From assembly GCA_003049465.1 (NCBI GenBank), contig PYSS01000012.1, positions 416,992 to 480,991 of the forward strand: a DNA stretch of 64,000 bases. Reading direction: 5' to 3'. The notes under the pieces are model-generated. The model worked only from the letters and a program-made list of their open reading frames with translations. It did not search any database and was not told the origin of the DNA. The position numbers were made by a program, and so were the translations under genes. The stretch is from Magnaporthiopsis rhizophila (Eukaryota; Ascomycota; Sordariomycetes; Magnaporthales; Magnaporthaceae). Positions within the stretch are counted from its first letter, which is position 1. Each line of letters starts with the position of its first letter. Shown here piece after piece: positions 58,001 through 64,000 of the stretch.

Positions 58001-61000
58001 TTTAATTATAAAATTAAATTTAAATCGGAAGCATAATTTAAATACCAAAAATTATATTAATTAAACCCTTAATAAAAAAAATTATTATAAAAATAATTAA
58101 AGGAAAAAATTAGGAAAAAAATTACTAAATTTTTTGATTTTTTTATAGGATACGGAATTTTGTTTATTTTTAAAAAAAACGGGGAAAAATAGATATATAT
58201 NATTCGTTAAATTAGGAAATAATAAAAGATCGGTATTTTTTATCCTTAATCGATAAATTTAAAAATAGGTTTGGGAAAAACCGGTGGTTTATAACCCTAA
58301 ATTTACGCAAAATATACGGTTTATTAAAAATTAAAAAAGGAAATAAATAAAAAATTACTTTTCGAACCAAATTTGAAATTTTCGAGTTACTGGTAATAAT
58401 TTTCGGACTTATTAATATATTAGCCACGTTTTAGCGAATAATTAACCACGTATTACAAAAATATTTTAATATTTTTATTTTTGTATACCTAAATAATATT
58501 CTGATTTTTTCAAAAATGCTAGAAAAATATAAATAATATATATATAAAATGCTGCAAAAATTGCAGGATGCAAAATTTTTAATTAACCCGGATAAATATA
58601 TATAGCATTTTTTAAAGGTAATTTTTTTCGGATTTATTATTAAATAAGGAACAATTCGGATAAAACCCAAAAAAATATAGGCGGTAAAAAACTGGCCTAT
58701 ATTTATTATAATTAAAAAAGTACAAGGTTTTTTAGGATTTTTGAACTTTTATTAAAGATTTATCCGAAAATTTAATAAAAAGGTTATATTATTTATAAAT
58801 TTTACCAAAAACGATACCTAATTTTATTAGGGGATACAAAAATAAATAATTTTTAAATTGCTAAAAAAAAGCTATTATTTAAGTATCGATATTAATAATA
58901 CCAAACCCAAAAAAACCTTTTAAAATTAAAATTAATATATTAAATTTTATTATCGGGGAATAATTGGGATAACAAAATAATTAAAAAAGATTATATTTTT
59001 GTATATTTTTTTGCAAAAACTGAACAGATTTAAGCTGAATTATTAAATTTATAATAAAAAGTTTTTTGCTATTATCAAAGTTTTGGAAAAATGAAGGGTA
59101 TATTTGTGCAAAGCTAATTACCAAATTGTGGTATATACCAATTATAAAAACCTGTTATAATTTATTATTAGCTAAATATTAAATAAAAAATAAATCTAAT
59201 AAAACCAGTTTTTTTAAAATTATGATTTTTAAATTAAGGTTAAAAAAGGGTTAAAAAATAGCCAAACGGATATTTTAAACCGTTAATTAAACTATTAGGT
59301 GGATATACCACCAGAAATATGCATAATTTTGGCCAAAGGATTAAACGGATCCCTGATTTTGGCACAGCGGGCATTGGCCAAAATAATCTAACAAAAAGGC
59401 TAAACTTTAAAAAAAATCCAGCAAATTTATAGCCAGATAATTAATAAATACCAGGGGGTTATTAAAACCTAAAAAAGGTTTTGGCAGCATTACAGATTTA
59501 TAAAAACCCGTGCTAAAATAAAAAATATAATTAAGAATTATAAAAATTGTGCAAAAAATAAAACCAATAGGCATAAACCTTATAGGTTATTGTAATTTTT
59601 GCCAGCATTTAGTAAAATATGGCAAAAAATTACAATAGATTTTGTTATAAGGCTATTCAAATTAAAAAAATCCCTTATAAATGTTTAATATGATAATATT
59701 ATGATAATAATCGACCGATTTACCAAATATGCCATATATTTACCGTTTAAAAAAAACGCAAAGGTTATAAATCTAATTTATATTTTTATCCGGAATATAA
59801 TTGTAAAATACGGAATACCGGAATGTATAATTTTAAACCAAAATAAATTATTTAATAGCAAATTTTGAAAATAATTTATGGCAAATTTAAATGCAAAATA
59901 TGCCTTTTTTACAATTTATTATTTTTAAACGGATAGGCAAATAAAACAAACAAATCAAATTATAAAACAGTATTTATATTATTTTATTAATTATAAATAA
60001 AATAATTAGGTATAATTATTTTTTATAATACAGTTTGCATATAACAGTTTAGTGCATAAAAGTATAAAAATTATACCGTTTTATACAAATTATGGGTATA
60101 TATTTATAATGTATGGAAAATCCAGGGCAGGATTTTATATTTTAATAATAAAAATACAGGTGAAAGAATTTATTAAGCTGTATAAAAACTTTTAGGCAAA
60201 ATTAAAAAAATTATAATAATATATATTTATGCAGGCCAATAAAAAAAAAATCGAAAAACCAATTTTTAAAAAAAGGAATAATATTTATCTTTTTTAATGC
60301 AATATTAAAATAAAACGATTAAATAATAAGCTAAACTATAAAAAATTGGAACCGTTTAAAATTTTAAAAAAGATTTCCAATATTAATTACAAATTTTAAT
60401 TATTATTAATTATGCATAACTATCCGGTTTTTTATATCGATTTATTTAAACCAGTATTACCAGGGTTTAAAAATAATAAGTTAATAAAAATTGACCCAAA
60501 ATAAAAATACGAAATTAAAAAAATTTTGGATAAAAAAACCATTAACGAAATTAAATATTATTTGGTTAAATAAGCAGGGTACAGAATTAAAAAAAGCATT
60601 TGGGAAAAAAAATAAACCTAAAAGGTGCATTAAAAGTTTTTAAGAAGTACTGGCGGAAGGTTTTTGGTAAAAAATTAATACCAGTGCCGGAATTCGGATT
60701 TCGGCTTGGAACGCCCGTACCAAAATAATTTACCTGGTTAAAATAGGGCTAATAGGTTAAGGTTAGGATTAACCCTGTGATTGGCCTAATTCGGAGATAA
60801 CGGAGGAAAATTGGGGTTTAATAAGGTTAAAAAAGCGATAAGGGCCTGTGCGGCTGCTTTTTCGGCCTTTTTCCGCTTAACCCGCTCCAATTTTTTAATA
60901 CTGCTAATTTTGCGGCGGATCGTACGGGTTAATTTTTTGCGCCACTGTTTTTTTTATTTATAAAAGCGTTTAATTTTTATATTTATTAACCGATGCTTTT

Positions 61001-61395
61001 TTTTTACAGCTTTTAGTTTTTTTTTTATATAAATATGTTAAATATTATAAATAAGGAGGTATTTGGGGGATAAACCCAGAATATTGCAATAAAAATGCCC
61101 GAAACGAATGCACCGGTTGCAATATAAATAATTGCGCAAAAACGTATTATAATAAACAAAATTATCGGTTTTATAATTGGAATAAAAAGGTATAATAATA
61201 GGGAATAAAATAATAAAAATAAAAAAATTATTTTGATAAACGGTCGAAAATGCCGGTTTATGCTTTTGTATTTAACCAAATATTTTGTTAAAAAAAAAAA
61301 CGGAAGGTGGTAAAAAAAAAAAATATTTATTATTAATAAAAGGACAGGGCCGCAGGTTTTGGCCAAAGAAATTTAGCTTAAAAGGGGAAATTTGG
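55038..61395 (+). pseudogene. Gypsy gag-pol internal region, inactivated
   Basis: Recognisable relics in order: the gag start MQIFITEIEKF near 55160; a zinc knuckle at about 55949-56000 whose cysteines and histidine read as Tyr (KYFKYGKKGYIKKDYLQ); the reverse transcriptase active site YLNNILIFS (from YLDD) at 58483-58515; RNase H (ANYQIVVYTNYKNL) near 59053-59150; integrase with TIDF at 59640, CIILNQNKLFNSKF near 59830 and TDRQIKQTNQIIKQYL near 59940; and a chromodomain at about 60505-60640 (ILDKKTINEIKYYLVK, stop, AGYR). Asp-to-Asn, Glu-to-Lys and Trp-to-stop changes all fit transitions. One N occurs at 58201. A purine tract (AAAAGGGGAAA) precedes the 3' LTR. Confidence 0.9.
60786..61366 (-). 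other. Antisense open frames between chromodomain and 3' LTR
   Basis: On the minus strand a 113-codon frame (61366-61025) is strongly hydrophobic with C-terminal TGAFVSGIFIAIFWVYPP. It is followed by a 54-codon open stretch (60947-60786) that is Lys/Arg/Ala-rich (LTRTIRRKISSIKKLERV). The patch at 60700-60960 is less AT-rich than its surroundings. These could be relics of an antisense gene carried by the element or chance frames in AT-rich DNA; I cannot decide. Confidence 0.25.
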
Positions 61396-61850
61396 TGTTA
61401 TAATTATAGCTGGCAAGGGGCAAAAGGGTTAAAGTTAACCTTTAGCGATACACTTTTATCCTGTAATTATAAAAGCTAAAAAGCCCGAATAATTAAAGCC
61501 AAAAAGGAAGTTATATAATTAAATACTTATTTAAACACTGGTAATATATTTGCTATAAATATAACAAATATAGCACAGTGATATATTTGTTATGAATATA
61601 ACAAATATAGCACAAATATAGTATGGAGGTTTACGGGTATATAAAGGAAAATTTTTTATTATATTAGATAATTTTAATTAAGGTTTCGGTATTAATTAAC
61701 CTAAATTAGCACCAAGGCAACCTTTTAGGCAAATAATTAAAATCTTTATTATTATTTTAATTTCCTAGCACAAATAATTTTGTAAAGATTATACTGCTTA
61801 GCACCTTCCCTAGTGTACCCTATCCTAGGAGTAAAGAACCGTTTGTAACA
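61396..61850 (+). repeat. 3' LTR of the complete Gypsy element
   Basis: 455 bp, same length as the 5' LTR. The inner (left) part is heavily mutated (TGTTATAATTATAGCTGG) while the outer 100 bp are better preserved, ending in GTTTGTAACA. It contains the perfect palindrome at 61561-61593. Confidence 0.92.
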
Positions 61851-61855
61851 AAATG
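61851..61855. repeat. Target-site duplication, right copy (AAATG)
   Basis: Identical to 54578-54582; it marks the right boundary of the Gypsy insertion. Confidence 0.9.
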
Positions 61856-62824
61856 GTGCGAGAATTTGCCCAGTTAATGCTCCCCGCCGGCCCCGAGGCC
61901 GGGCATTTTGGGAAATGCTGGATTAACAGCTTTATATTACGGAATCCGACCTTTATAACGAAAGTAGGCCGCAACCTTAAGGCTGCCCGGGCTATAAAGG
62001 TTACCAAGAAGAATATACAAGCCTTTTACAGCCGTTTAGCAGGCCAGATAGCCGCCCGCAATATTACGCCCAAAAATATATGCAATATAAACGAAACGGA
62101 AATTTAAAAAGAAAAATTACGGGCAGGAAAAGTTGTAAGATCGATCCTTACAATATTTGCAAAAGTCAAGCAGTTAAATTATACCACGCAAGTAACAATA
62201 CTTAAGGCTATCACAGCCGCAGGAATCCGTTTAACGCCCGTTATTATATTAACAGGCTTAATACTTCAAGCGCAATGGTTTCCCGATAAAATCCAGGCCT
62301 GGAAATACGATCATACGGCTATAGGCTGGTCCAACAGCGAAATAGCTTTGCATTGGTTGTGCAAAATTTATCTGCCGGAAACAAAGCCTTCCAATAATAC
62401 ATAGCGCCTCCTTATTATCGATAAACATATTACCCACATAACAATCCCTTTCATGTACCACACCTTCAAAAACAACGTACAAATCACCTACCTGCCCGCC
62501 CACTCAAGCCACATCACGCAGCCTTTTAACATCGGGGTTTTCAGCCCTCTCAAAGCTGCATACAAACGCCTAACGAGGCGCTTTGCCTCGTTCAATACCT
62601 CTGCCCCTGAACAAAAAAAACGCTTTCTTACAGCCTACACCCAGGCCTTGTCAAAGGCTATCTGTGACCGAAATATATATGCGGGCTTCCGGAAAACCGG
62701 GATTTGGCCTGTCAAATCGCTAGCAGCCATTAATACCGCAAGGCTGGTACAGCCTTTCCTTAAACCGGCTCAACCCTCTACCCCCGAGCCTCACAAAACT
62801 GACAACAAAACCGGCCAAATCTAA
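61856..62824 (+). pseudogene. Transposase, 3' fragment (DDE domain)
   Basis: Continues the transposase in the frame left open at 54582: VREFAQLMLPA, a second helix-turn-helix with WINSFILRNPTF, then the DDE_1-type catalytic core. The three catalytic positions read NINETEI (Asp to Asn), LLIIDKH (Asp kept) and QPFNIGVFSPLK (Asp to Asn). Stops occur after NINETEI (TAA near 62104) and at TAG near 62402. The C-terminal part (62453-62824) is open to a natural-looking TAA, with YLPAHSSHITQPF and the SPLKAAYKR helix. Fot1/pogo assignment follows from these motifs. Confidence 0.85.
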
Positions 62825-62853
62825 TATACTCCAGGTAATAATCAACAATTTAA

Positions 62854-63308
62854 TGTTACGGCCACAGCTGGCAGGGGGCAGAAAGGCTGGGGCTAACCCC
62901 CAGCGGTACGCCTTTATCCCGCAGTTATGAAAGCCAAAAAGCCCGAATAACTAAGGCCAAAAAGGGAGTTATATAATTAGGCACTTATTTAAGCACCGGT
63001 AATATATTTATTATAAATATAGCAAATATAGCACAGTGATATGTTTGTTATAAATATAACAAATATAGCACAAATATAATATAAAAGCTTATGGGTATAT
63101 AAAAGAAAAATTTTTATTGTATTAGGTAATTTTAATTAAGGTTTTGGTATTAATTAATTTAAATTAATACCAAGGTAATTTTTTGGGTAAATAATCGAAA
63201 CTTTTGTTATTATTTTAATTTTTTAGCACAAATAACCTTATAAAAATTATACTGTTTAGCATTTTCCCTAATATACCTTATCCTAAAAGCAAAAAATTAT
63301 TTGTAATA
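62854..63308 (+). repeat. 5' LTR of the second Gypsy copy
   Basis: 455 bp, begins TGTTACGGCCACAGCTGG and ends TGTAATA. Palindrome at 63019-63051. The inner half is strongly AT-biased, as in the first element's 5' LTR. Confidence 0.92.
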
Positions 63309-64000
63309 TTTTAATTAATCCTGTTTAGTATTTATCAAAGATAATAAATAATAATAATTATATTAATTGCAGGTAAAAAACCCAAAAGTATTATTATTGT
63401 TGGTAAATTGTATAATAATTTTTCGGCGGCCATGCAAATCCTTATTGCGGAAATCGAAAAATTTAAAAAAGTTTAAATTAAGCTTTATATTATTATCAAA
63501 TTTTATAAATTTTTTTCGCCTGATAAATATAATAAAAAGGAAAATAAAATTAAAATATTTTTAATTAAATATAAAGGGTATTTTTTGTTTTATTAAAACT
63601 ATTTCTAACAAAAAAAATAAAAAATTATTTATGCGGTTATGCATTTGGATAATAAAATTAAGGATTGGTTTAAATTTATTTGGTCCAATTATTTAAAAGG
63701 GTATAATAAGTTCAAAAAAAAAACCAAACTGGTATTTGCCGATTTCGAAAAGTTTGGAAAAAAGGTTGCAAAAGTTTTTGGATAAATCGATAAAAAATGG
63801 ATGGCCGAAAGGGAGTTGCTTTAATTTTGGCAAAAAGGCCTTATATTAATTTATATTTTTAAATTTTAACAATTAATTAATAAATTTAATTGGATAAAAA
63901 ATACCAAAATAACCCAGTTTTATTAAAGGTTAAAAAATAATATAAAAAATAAATTATTCAAACAGGAATAACCTGAAAATTTTATTAATTATATTATTAT
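62854..64000 (+). mobile_element. Second copy of the same Gypsy family, cut by window end
   Basis: Starts with a full 455-bp LTR (62854-63308) whose outer 105 bp differ from the first element's 5' LTR by only a handful of transitions, followed by the gag region (MQILIAEIEKF at 63432) homologous to 55160 onward. It inserted into the same DNA transposon, just after the transposase stop. The 5 bases before it are TTTAA, the predicted target duplication. Pol and the 3' LTR lie beyond the window. Confidence 0.9.

Larger units (their letters stand above)
54583..61850 (+). mobile_element. Chromodomain Gypsy LTR retrotransposon, full length, RIP-mutated
   Basis: A 7268-bp element with 455-bp LTRs at both ends, starting TGTTAC and ending GTAACA in the better-preserved 3' LTR. 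Internal order is gag zinc knuckle, reverse transcriptase, RNase H, integrase, chromodomain, which is the Gypsy order with a chromovirus tail. Flanking AAATG repeats show a single clean insertion into the transposase gene. Every reading frame is destroyed by C-to-T and G-to-A changes, so it cannot move on its own. Confidence 0.93.
54196..62853 (+). mobile_element. Pogo/Fot1-like DNA transposon, split by a Gypsy element
   Basis: The left end follows a TA dinucleotide at 54194-54195 (the target of the Tc1/pogo superfamily). Transposase remains lie on both sides of the Gypsy insertion: 54340-54582 and 61851-62824. The right terminal repeat is not in the window, because a second Gypsy copy starts at 62854 only 29 bp after the transposase stop. 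Without the inserted element, about 1.4 kb of this transposon are visible. The class is called from the DDE transposase features described separately. Confidence 0.8.

Noticed and set aside
57882..58670. Short Ile/Lys/Asn-rich frames in the AT-rich region
   Set aside because: They are chance openings in RIP-mutated reverse transcriptase DNA; the real pol frame is on the + strand with many stops.
54241..64000. Mitochondrial or bacterial origin of the AT-rich block
   Set aside because: LTRs, target duplication, chromodomain Gypsy motifs and transition-type decay explain it fully as nuclear repeat DNA.
1..64000. CRISPR array or prokaryotic operon signals
   Set aside because: The tandem repeats are microsatellites, protein repeats and LTRs; the genes have introns and are eukaryotic.

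Overview
The window is nuclear DNA from a filamentous ascomycete (Pezizomycotina, most likely a Sordariomycete). The evidence is many short introns with GTAAGT/GTATGT-type donors and CTGAC/CTAAC branch points, GC-rich codon use, orthologues of a typical fungal gene set, a LaeA-type methyltransferase, and repeats mutated in the C-to-T pattern of repeat-induced point mutation (RIP). The genus cannot be fixed from the sequence. The repeats keep C mainly in GC, CC and CG contexts, which resembles the (A/T)C(A/T) preference described for Magnaporthe-type RIP, but this is only a hint.

Positions 1-30 kb are gene-rich and mostly housekeeping: the last codons of an unidentified gene (+), spliceosomal cyclophilin H (-), a membrane RING-H2 protein (+), a GPALPP-motif/DUF3752 protein (-), CORVET subunit Vps8 (+), GPI-GlcNAc transferase subunit PIG-P (+), actin-related protein Arp4 (+), a kelch-BTB protein (-), the APC/C activator Cdc20 (+) and the TFIIA large subunit (+). 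Exon boundaries were rebuilt from splice sites and reading-frame continuity for every spliced gene.

Positions 29.3-50.4 kb are looser. A 7.2-kb gene-free stretch holds a 59-base assembly gap, and is followed by a seven-exon LaeA-like methyltransferase (+), mitochondrial ATP synthase subunit g (-), L-arabinitol 4-dehydrogenase (-), mitochondrial succinate-semialdehyde dehydrogenase (-), a GH79 glycosidase relic (+) and a four-helix MARVEL-type membrane protein (-). The most unusual gene is subunit g: between its targeting presequence and the conserved domain it carries nine tandem 11-residue repeats of the group 3 LEA (desiccation-protein) type.

Positions 50.4-54.2 kb are GC-rich DNA without a recognisable gene. 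From 54.2 kb to the window end the base composition changes to very AT-rich nested transposons. A pogo/Fot1-like DNA transposon is split by a complete chromodomain Gypsy retrotransposon (54583-61850: two 455-bp LTRs and a perfect 5-bp target duplication AAATG), and hit again near its 3' end by a second copy of the same Gypsy family (from 62854, cut by the window end). All transposon genes are dead through RIP-type transitions, and the mutation density falls toward the outer edge of each LTR.
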